Shown piece by piece: positions 7,315-15,503 of a stretch of DNA of 24,837 nucleotides. Location of the stretch: assembly GCA_958452935.1 (NCBI GenBank), contig CAUDVX010000026.1, positions 1-24,837 of the forward strand. Reading direction: 5' to 3'. Made by a program: the position numbers and the translations under genes. Position 1 is the stretch's first letter. Every line of letters begins with the position of its first letter. This DNA comes from an uncultured Collinsella sp. GTDB taxonomy: Bacteria; Actinomycetota; Coriobacteriia; Coriobacteriales; Coriobacteriaceae. The notes beneath the pieces are model-generated. The model saw only the letters and a program-made list of their open reading frames with translations, ran no database searches and was not told where the DNA came from.

Positions 7315-7684
7315 CGAAGCAACCTGCCCCATTACGCTGAGCGTTGCCGGTGATCCGCGTCTCGCGCGCTTGGTGCGCATGACTGCCGCCAACGTCGGCG
7401 CCCTGTGCTCTATGTCCGTCGATCGCATCGAGGATATTCGTATGGCTGCTGAGGAAGCCTTCATCTTTGGATGCACGGCCGTTGATTCCGACGATATTTC
7501 GATCAAATTCGATGTCGACGAATCCCATGTGGGCATGACCTTTACCTTTGGCGACCAGGCGACTGTCGATGAGGATGACCAGGCTGCCGTATATGCCGAG
7601 CTCATTTTGGCGAGTGTGTGCGACTCCTACGAAAAGACTACAGCGCCCCTGACGCTTTCCCTCGACCTCAAGGCGGATATCTAA
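7307..7684 (+). CDS. RsbW-like anti-sigma factor homologue, kinase motifs degenerate
   Basis: A 125-aa protein just upstream of a SigB/SigF-type sigma gene. The first 60 residues follow the RsbW/SpoIIAB pattern: I-T-L-S-V-A-G-D-P-x-x-A-R-L-V-R, then R-I-E-D-I-R-M-A-A-E-E-A. The N-box Asn expected five residues after the Glu of S-E-A is Phe (E-A-F-I-F), and no D-x-G-x-G ATP-lid motif is present. It may therefore bind the sigma factor without phosphorylating a partner, or be regulated differently. The ATG at 7307 is chosen because GAGGAG (7294-7299) lies 7 nt upstream. It overlaps the previous gene by 8 nt and ends 1 nt before the sigma gene. No rsbV is nearby. Confidence 0.65.
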   Translation: MSSEATCPITLSVAGDPRLARLVRMTAANVGALCSMSVDRIEDIRMAAEEAFIFGCTAVDSDDISIKFDVDESHVGMTFTFGDQATVDEDDQAAVYAELILASVCDSYEKTTAPLTLSLDLKADI

Positions 7685-7685
7685 T

Positions 7686-8477
7686 ATGACCGAACGTTCC
7701 CGGAGCGGCAAGACCGCTTGGGACAAGGAGAAAACCCGCGAGTTGTTTCGTCGTTATAAAGAGACCGGTGATCCGGATGCGCGCGAGCAGCTCGTCATGT
7801 CCCACATGAACCTGGTAAGGTTTCTTGCCAACAAATTTAAGAACCGCGGCGAGCCGCTCGATGACCTTTTGCAGGTCGGCTATCTGGGCCTGCTCAAGGC
7901 TATCGACCGTTTTGACCCCGAGCGCGGACTCGAGTTCACGACGTTTGCCACACCTACCATTCTGGGTGAGATTAAGCGTCACTTCCGCGACAAAGGCTGG
8001 AGTGTGCGCGTGCCCCGTCGCTTGCAGGAGCTCTCTGCCAAGGTCAATCAGGCTACCGACAAGCTCACTAACGAGCTTCAGCGTTCGCCCAAGGTTGAGG
8101 AAATCGCCGATTACCTGGGCGTGACCGTCGACGAGGTGCTCGAAGCCATGGAATCGTCCTCGGCCTATACCTCGGTGCCTATCGAGGCTCCCGGCGCGTC
8201 CGACTCCGACGATGCGCCTTCGATTCTCGATCGCTACGCCGACGACGACAACGAGCTCGACTTTACCGATGACCGCCTGGTGATTGAGGAGGCCATTCGC
8301 GATTTCTCGCCGCGCGAGCGCGAGGTGATCGAGCTGCGCTTTGTGAAGGGCATGACCCAGATCGAGATCGCTAAGAAGCTGGGCATCTCGCAGGTGCAGG
8401 TCTCGCGCCTGCTGCGCCGCACGCTTAAGAAGATTCAGGACAAGATCGACCCCGACGGAGTGATGGTTCGTTCATGA
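7686..8477 (+). CDS. SigB/SigF/SigG-type RNA polymerase sigma factor
   Basis: A 263-aa group 3 sigma factor. Region 2 contains H-M-N-L-V-R-F-L-A, D-L-L-Q-V-G-Y-L-G-L-L-K-A-I-D-R-F-D and P-T-I-L-G-E-I-K-R-H-F-R-D, which are diagnostic for the SigB/SigF stress and sporulation clade. Region 3 is V-P-R-R-L-Q-E-L and onward. Region 4 has F-S-P-R-E-R-E-V-I-E-L-R-F and the helix-turn-helix M-T-Q-I-E-I-A-K-K-L-G-I-S-Q-V-Q-V-S-R-L. An acidic linker (about 160-195) lies between regions 3 and 4. It sits 1 nt after the RsbW-like gene and overlaps the next gene by 4 nt. Whether it controls a stress regulon is inferred from family and context. The symbol is left open. Confidence 0.9.
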   Translation: MTERSRSGKTAWDKEKTRELFRRYKETGDPDAREQLVMSHMNLVRFLANKFKNRGEPLDDLLQVGYLGLLKAIDRFDPERGLEFTTFATPTILGEIKRHFRDKGWSVRVPRRLQELSAKVNQATDKLTNELQRSPKVEEIADYLGVTVDEVLEAMESSSAYTSVPIEAPGASDSDDAPSILDRYADDDNELDFTDDRLVIEEAIRDFSPREREVIELRFVKGMTQIEIAKKLGISQVQVSRLLRRTLKKIQDKIDPDGVMVRS

Positions 8478-9886
8478 ATGAGCACCCCCAACAAACCGAC
8501 CGCACGCTGCGCGATACCCGTATTCTGACGTTGCGCATTTGGGGCGTCGTCGGCTGCATTGTCATCGCCGCCGTCATCTTTAACCTTATGGGCATCCTGG
8601 CGCCGGTCATCGAGTTTTTGGCAGTTGGCTCCATCATCGCTTTTGTGATGTCGCCGATCACCAATTGGCTTGAGCACCATGGCGTGAATCGCGGCATCGG
8701 TTCGCTTGTCGCGCTTATTGTGGTCGTTGCCGTGCTCGTCGGCGTCGTTTGTATCTTGTCGCCGATTCTCTTTGGTCAGATCATGGAAGTCCTGAGCCGC
8801 CTGCCCGAGCAGCTTCGTGTTGCTGGTGGCGACCTCAATGAGATGATCTCGCATGCCAAGACGCTCAACAACACGCCGCTCAAGGAGTATCTGGACGATA
8901 ACCTTTCTTCGCTCGTCACGGTGGCGTCCAAGTACGTCTCACAGATTGCCGCCGAGCTTGGCCGCGGTGTATTCCCGCTCATTACCAATACGGCCTCGCA
9001 GCTGTTCGTCATCTTCCTGGGCTTGGTGCTTGCCTATTGGTTGGCCTGCGACTATCCCCGCATGCACCACGAGGTCTGCACCATCATTGGTCAGGAAAAG
9101 GAGACCTCGTACCGTTTTATGGTCGCGATTCTTTCGCGCTCGGTCGGCGGCTACATGCGTGGCATGGTCGTAACGTCGATCTGCGGTGGCATCCTCGCCT
9201 TCATCGGCTTTACGCTCATTGGCCATCCATACGCGGCACTCATGGCCATCTTCACCGGCATCATGCATTTGGTTCCGGTTGTCGGTCCTTGGGTGAGCGC
9301 TGCGATTGCCACCGTGCTCGGCTTTATGTTTAGCCCGATGCTGGCATTGTGGACCTTGATCGTGACCATGGTGGCACAAAATGTCACCGACAACGTCATT
9401 TCGCCTAAGCTCATGCAGAGCTCGGTTCAGGTGCATCCCATTATGAGCCTGACGGCCCTTGTTATCGGTTCGGCGCTTATGGGTCCCATCGGCATGGTCA
9501 TCGCCATCCCGCTGTGCGCGGCCCTCAAGGGCATTTTCGTCTACTACTTTGAGAACGAGACCGGTCGCCAGCTCGTGGCATATGATGGCGCTGTGTTTAA
9601 AGGCACGCCGTATCGTGATGCCGAGGGCAACCCGGTCGCCGCCTACGACGCGCTTGGAGACGATACGTTCATTTACGAGTCCGAGCTCATCGGCAACGAG
9701 ACTGCGCCCGAGGCCCAGGCAATGCCCAAGCCCGAGCTCGAGAATCCCTGGATTAAGCTGTCGGGTCTTCAGCCCGACGCGACAGGCTTTTTCAAGAACC
9801 CCTTCGCCAAGGATGACGATTCCAATACGGACGACGACACCAAAACCGGCATCGACGGCTCCATGGACGATTCGGATTCCAAATAG
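8474..9886 (+). CDS. AI-2E-family (DUF20) membrane permease
   Basis: A 470-aa polytopic protein with about eight hydrophobic segments in the AI-2E transporter pattern: two N-terminal helices, a soluble stretch (about 95-160), then the helix block containing G-I-M-H-L-V-P-V-V-G-P-W-V and Q-N-V-T-D-N-V-I-S-P-K-L-M. The family includes TqsA and many Na+/H+ antiporter-like members, so substrate cannot be named. After about residue 385 comes a hydrophilic tail ending in an Asp-rich stretch, longer than usual. The ATGA overlap with the sigma gene puts it in the same operon and suggests stress-linked expression. The ATG at 8478 is an alternative start. Confidence 0.82.
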   Translation: MNEHPQQTDRTLRDTRILTLRIWGVVGCIVIAAVIFNLMGILAPVIEFLAVGSIIAFVMSPITNWLEHHGVNRGIGSLVALIVVVAVLVGVVCILSPILFGQIMEVLSRLPEQLRVAGGDLNEMISHAKTLNNTPLKEYLDDNLSSLVTVASKYVSQIAAELGRGVFPLITNTASQLFVIFLGLVLAYWLACDYPRMHHEVCTIIGQEKETSYRFMVAILSRSVGGYMRGMVVTSICGGILAFIGFTLIGHPYAALMAIFTGIMHLVPVVGPWVSAAIATVLGFMFSPMLALWTLIVTMVAQNVTDNVISPKLMQSSVQVHPIMSLTALVIGSALMGPIGMVIAIPLCAALKGIFVYYFENETGRQLVAYDGAVFKGTPYRDAEGNPVAAYDALGDDTFIYESELIGNETAPEAQAMPKPELENPWIKLSGLQPDATGFFKNPFAKDDDSNTDDDTKTGIDGSMDDSDSK

Positions 9887-9900
9887 GCCTGTTAGTTGAG

Positions 9901-10347
9901 CTACTTCTTTGCCGGTGTCGTATACGAAACCGCTATACCCGTGGCAATTGCCATGAGACAGCTCACGATGAATCCGAACTCATACTTCAAAACGTTTGTT
10001 GCGGTCAGGGCGATAATCAACACTGTCGCAATTTGCAGAATTATCATTATTGCGAAGAGATTGATTCCTTGTTTGGCCGAAGTCGCCGAGTGAGTTTGGC
10101 TTTGTTGATTCAGGTTGTAGCTGACAACAAAAGCGACCAGTTCGCTTGATACGGGGCCGACTACATAGAAAAAGATTGCGTCAATGAAGCCTATAGTGTT
10201 GTAAGTGTTGTAAGTTGTTTCGCCGGAAAAAACAGCGTATAAAGCATATCCAAATCTTGGCTGATTCATGTATGAGTAAGAAAAGACGAAGAGCGTCAAT
10301 ATTGCTACTACCAGAAGTGCATTCAGGACAAATCGTTTGCTTTTCAT
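9901..10347 (-). CDS. Small membrane protein of unknown function
   Basis: I do not recognise this 148-aa protein. It has about four hydrophobic segments: one after the start (near residues 5-25), one near I-G-F-I-D-A-I-F-F-Y-V-V-G-P, and two in the last third. A Ser/Gln/Thr-rich hydrophilic loop lies in between. The start at 10347 is chosen because GGAAGGAG lies 6 nt upstream on the minus strand; a longer frame to 10404 has no such site. The DNA is clearly more A+T-rich than every neighbour and the gene points against the flanking operons, both signs of recent acquisition. It converges on the AI-2E gene with only a 14-nt gap. Confidence 0.6.
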   Translation of the reverse strand: MKSKRFVLNALLVVAILTLFVFSYSYMNQPRFGYALYAVFSGETTYNTYNTIGFIDAIFFYVVGPVSSELVAFVVSYNLNQQSQTHSATSAKQGINLFAIMIILQIATVLIIALTATNVLKYEFGFIVSCLMAIATGIAVSYTTPAKK

Positions 10348-10371
10348 CGATCGCTCCTTCCGGATGGTTCT

Positions 10372-10377
10372 TATATA
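10372..10377 (-). promoter_or_regulatory. Candidate -10 box for the minus-strand membrane gene
   Basis: TATATA (10372-10377) lies 25 nt upstream of the gene's start in an A+T-rich stretch. No convincing -35 at 17 nt was found, so support is weak. Confidence 0.3.
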
Positions 10378-10441
10378 GCATTTTACCAAACCCATCCCTT
10401 TCAAAGGATTGCTTAGTCCTAAATAACATGCACTTTCGCTG

Positions 10442-10471
10442 GAGGGTCGCTGTTTGGCGGCCCTCTTTTTT
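10442..10471 (+). terminator. Strong intrinsic terminator upstream of alaS
   Basis: GAGGGTCGC (10442-10450) pairs with GCGGCCCTC (10457-10465), one G-T pair, around a 6-nt loop and is followed by six T (10466-10471). No plus-strand gene lies between it and the AI-2E gene ending at 9886; the intervening gene is on the other strand. It is either the displaced terminator of the sigma operon or an attenuator of alaS. Confidence 0.75.
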
Positions 10472-10497
10472 GCGCTGGGGCGGTGGGATGGTAATAT
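10470..10497 (+). promoter_or_regulatory. Candidate alaS promoter
   Basis: TTGCGC (10470-10475) and TAATAT (10492-10497), spacer 16 nt, lie about 45 nt before the alaS start. The -35 overlaps the T-tract of the upstream terminator, so transcription started here would not pass through it. Confidence 0.4.
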
Positions 10498-10543
10498 CGT
10501 TACGTTTGAACTGTTTCGATGTGAAACCGAGGAGATTCCCTCT

Positions 10544-13201
10544 ATGAGTGCTGACTACCCGTCAATGACTACGGCCGAGATTCGCTCTAAGTTCCTCAAC
10601 TTCTTTGAGGAGCGCGGTCTTAAGCTCTATCCTTCTTCGTCCCTCGTCCCCGACGACCCTTCGCTGCTGCTTGCCAACGCCGGCATGAACCAGTTTAAGG
10701 AGTACTACCAGGGCAAGAAGACCATGAAGGAGATCGGCGCGATCTCCTGCCAGAAGTGCGTCCGCACCAACGACATCGACTGCATCGGCGAGGACGGCCG
10801 TCACCTGTCCTTCTTTGAGATGCTCGGCGACTTCTCCTTTGGCGGCGTCTCCAAGCAGCAGGCCTGCGCTTGGGCCTTTGAGCTCATCACCAAGGAGTTC
10901 AAGCTGCCGCTCGACCGCCTGTACTTCACTGTCTTTACCGAGGACGACGAGACCCATGACGTGTGGCGCTCCCTGGGCGTTGCCGAGGATCACATTTCGC
11001 GTCTGGGCGAGGACGACAACTTCTGGGCCGCTGGCCCCACCGGCCCCTGCGGTCCGTGCTCCGAGATATACTTTGACATGGGCGAGGAGGTCGGTTGCGG
11101 CAGCCCCGACTGCAAGCCCGGGTGCGACTGCGACCGCTTCCTTGAGTTCTGGAACCTCGTGTTTACCCAGTACGACCGCCAGGAGGACGGCTCCATGCCG
11201 GAGCTGCCGCACCGCAACCTCGATACGGGCATGGGTCTGGAGCGCATGGCCGCTATCATGCAGCACAAGACCGCTAACTACGACGGCGATCTGATGCAGC
11301 ATCTCATCAAGCTCGGTGAGGAGATCAGCGGCAAGACCTATGACGCCGACGATTACTCCGGTGCCAGCCGTTCTCTGCGCATCATCGCCGACCACTCCCG
11401 CGCTGTCGACTTTATGATCTCGGACGGCATCCTGCCCGGTAACGAGGGTCGCGAGTACGTTCTTCGCCGCCTGCTCCGTCGTGCCGTGTTCCACGGCCGC
11501 CTGCTGGGCATCGAGGGCGCTTTCCTGACCAAGTTCATCGACGAGGTCAACGCTCAGATGGGCGAGGCCTATCCCGAGCTTCTCAAGAACGTCGCGCTCG
11601 TCAAGGGCATCGTCGCCTCCGAGGAGGAGCGTTTCTCCACGACGCTCGACAACGGCCGCGTTTACCTGGATGAGGCCCTGGCCGCGCTCGCCGAGGGCGC
11701 TGTGCTTCCGGGCGACGTTGCCTTTAAGCTGCACGACACCTTTGGTTTCCCCATCGACCTGACCGTCGAGATCGCCGGCGCCGCTGGCCATGACGTCGAC
11801 ATGGACGGCTTCGCCGCCTGCATGGAGGACCAGAAGGCCCGCGCCCGCGCCAACGCCAAGGGCGATGCCTGGGGCAGCTTCAACGACGTGTGGGTCGAGC
11901 TTTCCGACAAGGTTGCCGCGACCGAGTTCGACGGCTATGACAACGACGTCATCGAGGGCGCAAAGGTTGTCGCCATTGTTCGCAACGGCGAGTCCGTCGA
12001 GTCCGCTGCCGCTGGCGAGGATGTCGAGGTTGTGCTCGACCGCACCCCGTTCTACGCCGAGATGGGCGGCCAGCAGGGCGACGCCGGCAAGCTTTCCGCC
12101 GAGGGCGTTGCGCTGACTGTTGCCGACACCAAAAACCACAACGGCCTGTATGCCCATGTCGCGCACGTTGCCGAGGGCACGCTGACCGTCGGTGCCACCG
12201 TGACCGCCGCGCTCGACGCCGAGCGCCGTGGTTTCCTGCGCCGAAACCACACCGCCACCCACCTGCTCGACGCCGCCCTTAAGCAGGTCCTGGGCGAGCA
12301 TGTCTCCCAGGCCGGCTCGCTGGTGACGCCCGAGCACCTGCGCTTTGACTTCACGCACTTCGAGGCCCTGTCTTCCGAGCAGCTCAAGGCTGTCGAGGAC
12401 CTGGTCAACCAGCAGATCTTCGCTTCCAAGCCGGTCGTGACCCGTGTTATGGGCATCGACGAGGCCAAGGCCGCTGGCGCCGTCGCCCTCTTTGGCGAGA
12501 AGTACGGCGACGTCGTCCGCGTCGTCTCCGTAGGCGCCGAGGACCAGCCGTTCTCCCGCGAGCTCTGCGGTGGCACGCATGCCGCCAACACCGCCGAGGT
12601 CGGTCTGTTCAAGATCATCTCCGAGTCCTCCACGGGCTCGAATGTCCGCCGTATCGAGGCCGTGACCTCCAAGGGCGCTCTCGACTACATGGCTGACCGC
12701 CTGGCACTCGTTGACGCCGCCGCCGCTGCGCTCAAGTGCCGTGTCGACGAGGTTCCCGCCCGCGTGGAGAACCTGCAGGCCGAGCTGCGCGAGACTTCTG
12801 GCAAGCTCAAGAAGGCTCTGACCGGTGGCTCCTCCGATGCGATCTCCAGCGCCATCGACGGCGCTGTCGAGCTGAACGGCTACAAGCTCGTCGTCGCTGA
12901 GCTCCAGGGCCTTGAGGCTGCCGACCTGCGTAACGTTTGGGATACCGTGCACCAGAAGGTCGCCGGCCCCGTCGCCTGCGTCGTTGCCAGCGTGACCGAG
13001 AAGGGCACCCCGGCTCTGCTCGCTGCCGGCTCCGATGACGCCGTGAAGGCCGGTTTCCACGCCGGTAACGTGATCAAGCAGATTGCGGGCCTGGTCGACG
13101 GTCGCGGTGGCGGTCGTCCCAACATGGCCCAGGCCGGTGGCAAGAACGCCGCCGGTATCGCCGATGCCCTCGCGGCCGCCAAGACCGCGCTCGGCGCCTA
13201 A
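10544..13201 (+). CDS. alaS: Alanyl-tRNA synthetase
   Basis: Charges tRNA-Ala and edits mischarged Ser and Gly. The class II catalytic domain is N-terminal, with T-A-E-I-R-S-K-F-L and N-L-D-T-G-M-G-L-E-R-M. The editing and zinc site shows H569-x-x-x-H573 (N-H-T-A-T-H) and C675-G-G-T-H679. The DHHA1/C-Ala domain ends with G-R-G-G-G-R-P-N-M-A-Q-A-G-G. The length, 885 aa, is normal. The ATG at 10544 is chosen because GAGGAG (10529-10534) lies 9 nt upstream; the frame stays open back to 10454 through the terminator, and that part is not coding. It is the first gene of the alaS-ruvX-mltG-yqeG-aroK-aroB run, with strongly C-biased third positions typical of highly expressed genes here. Confidence 0.97.
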   Translation: MSADYPSMTTAEIRSKFLNFFEERGLKLYPSSSLVPDDPSLLLANAGMNQFKEYYQGKKTMKEIGAISCQKCVRTNDIDCIGEDGRHLSFFEMLGDFSFGGVSKQQACAWAFELITKEFKLPLDRLYFTVFTEDDETHDVWRSLGVAEDHISRLGEDDNFWAAGPTGPCGPCSEIYFDMGEEVGCGSPDCKPGCDCDRFLEFWNLVFTQYDRQEDGSMPELPHRNLDTGMGLERMAAIMQHKTANYDGDLMQHLIKLGEEISGKTYDADDYSGASRSLRIIADHSRAVDFMISDGILPGNEGREYVLRRLLRRAVFHGRLLGIEGAFLTKFIDEVNAQMGEAYPELLKNVALVKGIVASEEERFSTTLDNGRVYLDEALAALAEGAVLPGDVAFKLHDTFGFPIDLTVEIAGAAGHDVDMDGFAACMEDQKARARANAKGDAWGSFNDVWVELSDKVAATEFDGYDNDVIEGAKVVAIVRNGESVESAAAGEDVEVVLDRTPFYAEMGGQQGDAGKLSAEGVALTVADTKNHNGLYAHVAHVAEGTLTVGATVTAALDAERRGFLRRNHTATHLLDAALKQVLGEHVSQAGSLVTPEHLRFDFTHFEALSSEQLKAVEDLVNQQIFASKPVVTRVMGIDEAKAAGAVALFGEKYGDVVRVVSVGAEDQPFSRELCGGTHAANTAEVGLFKIISESSTGSNVRRIEAVTSKGALDYMADRLALVDAAAAALKCRVDEVPARVENLQAELRETSGKLKKALTGGSSDAISSAIDGAVELNGYKLVVAELQGLEAADLRNVWDTVHQKVAGPVACVVASVTEKGTPALLAAGSDDAVKAGFHAGNVIKQIAGLVDGRGGGRPNMAQAGGKNAAGIADALAAAKTALGA

Positions 13202-13218
13202 GAACCTAAGTAGTCGCT

Positions 13219-13647
13219 GTGGTCGCGCTCGCACTGGACATAGGGGAGACCAGGATTGGCATTGCCGTCTCGAGCCGTGATGGCAAGATGTCGATGCCTG
13301 TCAAGGTGCTTCCGGCTGCCGAGGTCACTGGCATGGCAAAGACGTTTCGTTACCTGGTCGAGGACTATGAGCCCGATATCTTGGTAAGCGGACGTCCCTT
13401 GACCATGGCCGGTGAGCCCGGCCCCCAAGCCGAGCGCGTCGCCGCCGTGGCCCAAAAGATTGCCGACGAGCTCGAACTTCCGCTGGAGTTTGAGGATGAG
13501 CGTCTGTCCTCGCAGGAGGCCAAACGAATCCTGCGAGAGCAGGGGCTCAACGAGAAACAGATGAGGGGCAAGATTGACATGATCGCCGCCAGCCTGTTCT
13601 TGCAGACATGGCTCGATCGTAAAAACGAGGAGGTTCAGCATGCCTAG
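13219..13647 (+). CDS. ruvX: Holliday junction resolvase-like protein RuvX/YqgF
   Basis: A 142-aa RNase H-fold protein of the YqgF/RuvX family, implicated in 16S rRNA 5'-end maturation and earlier proposed as a Holliday junction resolvase. The N-terminus has L-D-I-G-E-T-R-I-G-I-A with the first catalytic Asp. F-E-D-E-R-L-S-S supplies the mid-protein acidic residue and K-I-D-M-I-A-A the last. A GTG start at 13219, 17 nt after alaS, fits the family's N-terminus; the ribosome site is weak. It overlaps mltG by 8 nt. The alaS-ruvX-mltG order is common in Gram-positives and supports the call. Confidence 0.9.
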   Translation: MVALALDIGETRIGIAVSSRDGKMSMPVKVLPAAEVTGMAKTFRYLVEDYEPDILVSGRPLTMAGEPGPQAERVAAVAQKIADELELPLEFEDERLSSQEAKRILREQGLNEKQMRGKIDMIAASLFLQTWLDRKNEEVQHA

Positions 13648-14995
13648 TGCTTCCGATCCGCGCCAGCAGAATCGTTCACGGAAGCCCGTGCCGCGCCCTG
13701 CTCAGCCTGGCCAGCGCCCGGCGCAGCCGACGCAGCGTTCGGCTCAGCCTGCTCAGCGTGCTGCTCAACAGCCCGCCGCTCGTCCCGCGCAGCCTGCTGG
13801 CGGCGCTCGTTTTAAGCAGCAGGCTCCTGCCCAGCGCACGCAGGGGCAGTCCCGGCAATCGCGCTCCCACGCACATCACGCTCATGGCTCGCACGGTGTT
13901 GCTCCGGCCACGCGCTCGAGCTATAACACGCACGCCCGCCGTGGTGCCAAAAAGAAAAGCTCTCCGGTGCCTATGATTATCGGTGGCGTCGTCGCTGTGC
14001 TTGCGCTTGTCGCGATTGTTTTCTTTGTCGTGCCGGCCGTCAAGGGCTTCTTTGGCGGTGAGGATGCGAAAGTCGCTGCTGGCCAGCAAGTTACTATCAC
14101 GATTCCCGATGGTGCCTCGGGTGACACCATCGCTTCGATTCTCTCCGAGAACCATATCGTCGATGATCCCAAGGATTATTACGCGGCGGTCAAAAAGCTC
14201 AACGCCGACATGTCGCTTAAGCCTGGCACCTACTCGTTCACCACGCTCATGGACGCGACCAATGTCGTTCAGCAGCTTATGGAGGGTCCCAATGCGGGCT
14301 CCGATGCGCTGACTATCCCTGAGGGCCTGACGGTTGACCAGGTCGCCGACCGCGTGGCCAAGGCGTACGACAGCATTTCTAAAGAGGACTTCCTTAACCA
14401 GGCTAAGGCGAGTAATTATGTGAATGATTACGCTTTCCTTAAAGACGCCGCGAACGATTCGCTCGAGGGCTTCCTATTCCCCAAGACGTATTCGCTGGGT
14501 AAGGACCCGTCTGCCGATGATGTGATTCGCGCCATGCTTGACCAGTTCAACGCCGAGTATAAGTCGCTTGACTTTGCCAGCTGCGAGGCCAAGATCAAGG
14601 AGCGCTATGGCGTGGAGATGTCCGATTACGACATCGTTAACCTTGCCTCGATTGTCGAGCGCGAGGGCCTCAACGCCGATCAGCGCGCTCATGTGGCATC
14701 GGTTTTCTATAACCGTCTGGCGGGCAAGCTCGATGGCCTGCGCTACCTCAACAGCGACGCGACCATGATGTCCGTCACCGGTGGCGAGGTTACCGCCGAC
14801 GACCTGCAGAGTGATAGCCCCTATAACACCTATAAGCACGAGGGCCTGCCGCCCACGCCCATTTGCTCTCCGTCGCTCGAGGCGCTCAAGGCCACCCTTG
14901 AGCCGACCGACTCCGACGACCTGTATTTCTACATTACGCAGGACGAGGAGTATTTCTCGAAGACCTACGAAGAGCATCAACAGTCTTGGAATTGA
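13640..14995 (+). CDS. mltG: Endolytic murein transglycosylase MltG
   Basis: Membrane-anchored enzyme that cleaves nascent glycan strands in the envelope. The order is a cytoplasmic Pro/Gln/Ala-rich low-complexity region (about 1-110, repeating R-P-A-Q-P-like units), a single membrane helix (about 112-135), then the external YceG domain. The catalytic Glu340 lies in L-A-S-I-V-E-R-E-G, followed by N-S-D-A-T and S-P-Y-N-T-Y-x-x-x-G-L-P-P-T-P-I, the family C-terminal signature. The start has GAGGAGG (13627-13633) 6 nt upstream and overlaps ruvX by 8 nt. The N-terminal extension is longer than in E. coli MltG, as in many actinobacteria, and is probably disordered. Confidence 0.92.
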   Translation: MPSASDPRQQNRSRKPVPRPAQPGQRPAQPTQRSAQPAQRAAQQPAARPAQPAGGARFKQQAPAQRTQGQSRQSRSHAHHAHGSHGVAPATRSSYNTHARRGAKKKSSPVPMIIGGVVAVLALVAIVFFVVPAVKGFFGGEDAKVAAGQQVTITIPDGASGDTIASILSENHIVDDPKDYYAAVKKLNADMSLKPGTYSFTTLMDATNVVQQLMEGPNAGSDALTIPEGLTVDQVADRVAKAYDSISKEDFLNQAKASNYVNDYAFLKDAANDSLEGFLFPKTYSLGKDPSADDVIRAMLDQFNAEYKSLDFASCEAKIKERYGVEMSDYDIVNLASIVEREGLNADQRAHVASVFYNRLAGKLDGLRYLNSDATMMSVTGGEVTADDLQSDSPYNTYKHEGLPPTPICSPSLEALKATLEPTDSDDLYFYITQDEEYFSKTYEEHQQSWN

Positions 14996-14997
14996 TC

Positions 14998-15495
14998 ATG
15001 AGGATTTTTAGCCCCAAACGATATGTTGCCTCGGTCGATCGCATCGACCTCGATACCCTCTGGGCCGACGGCAAGCGCGCCATTCTGCTCGACCGCGACA
15101 ACACCCTGGTGCCACGTGATACCGAGCAGGTACCCGCTGCAGTTTCCGCTTGGCTCGAGGCCGCCCATGCCAAGGGCTTTAAGCTGTGCATGGTGTCCAA
15201 CAACTGGCATCGCGACCAGGTCATGGCATCGGCTCGTGAGTTGGGGCTCGAGGCCATCAGCCACGCCATGAAGCCGGCGCCATTTGCCCTCAAAGCGGGC
15301 CTTAAGCGTCTGGGCGCCACGGCCGACGAGGCCGTGCTGATCGGCGATCAGCTGTACACGGACGTGTGGAGCGGAAACTTTGCCGGCGTTGACACCATTC
15401 TGGTCAAGCCACAGGCAACCCAGGATCTGTGGTACACGCAGATCTTCCGTATCTTTGAGCGCCGGGCCCTGCGCGACCTTCCCTGCGAGGAATAG
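14998..15495 (+). CDS. yqeG: YqeG-family HAD phosphatase
   Basis: A 165-aa HAD-superfamily (IIIA) hydrolase of the YqeG type, related to the phosphatidylglycerophosphate phosphatase Gep4. The nucleophile motif is L-L-D-R-D-N-T-L with Asp32 and Asp34. V-S-N-N (motif II), a Lys in M-K-P, and I-G-D-Q-L-Y-T-D-V (motif IV) follow. The ATG at 14998 is 2 nt after the mltG stop, with a weak upstream site; coupling with mltG is likely. The substrate is inferred from relatives only. It lies directly before aroK, an arrangement that recalls B. subtilis yqeG followed by aroE in its own neighbourhood. Confidence 0.85.
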   Translation: MRIFSPKRYVASVDRIDLDTLWADGKRAILLDRDNTLVPRDTEQVPAAVSAWLEAAHAKGFKLCMVSNNWHRDQVMASARELGLEAISHAMKPAPFALKAGLKRLGATADEAVLIGDQLYTDVWSGNFAGVDTILVKPQATQDLWYTQIFRIFERRALRDLPCEE

Positions 15496-15503
15496 GTTTC
15501 GCC

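Noticed and set aside
10405..10543. T-box riboswitch upstream of alaS
   Set aside because: The leader is too short, a divergent gene lies just upstream, and no T-box consensus or specifier-loop structure was found. Only a plain terminator is present.
10562..13234. Very long open frame (890 codons) on the minus strand
   Set aside because: It mirrors alaS, whose conserved motifs are certain. The open frame arises from C-biased codon use on the plus strand; its translation is Val/Leu/Gly/Ala-rich and without recognisable motifs.
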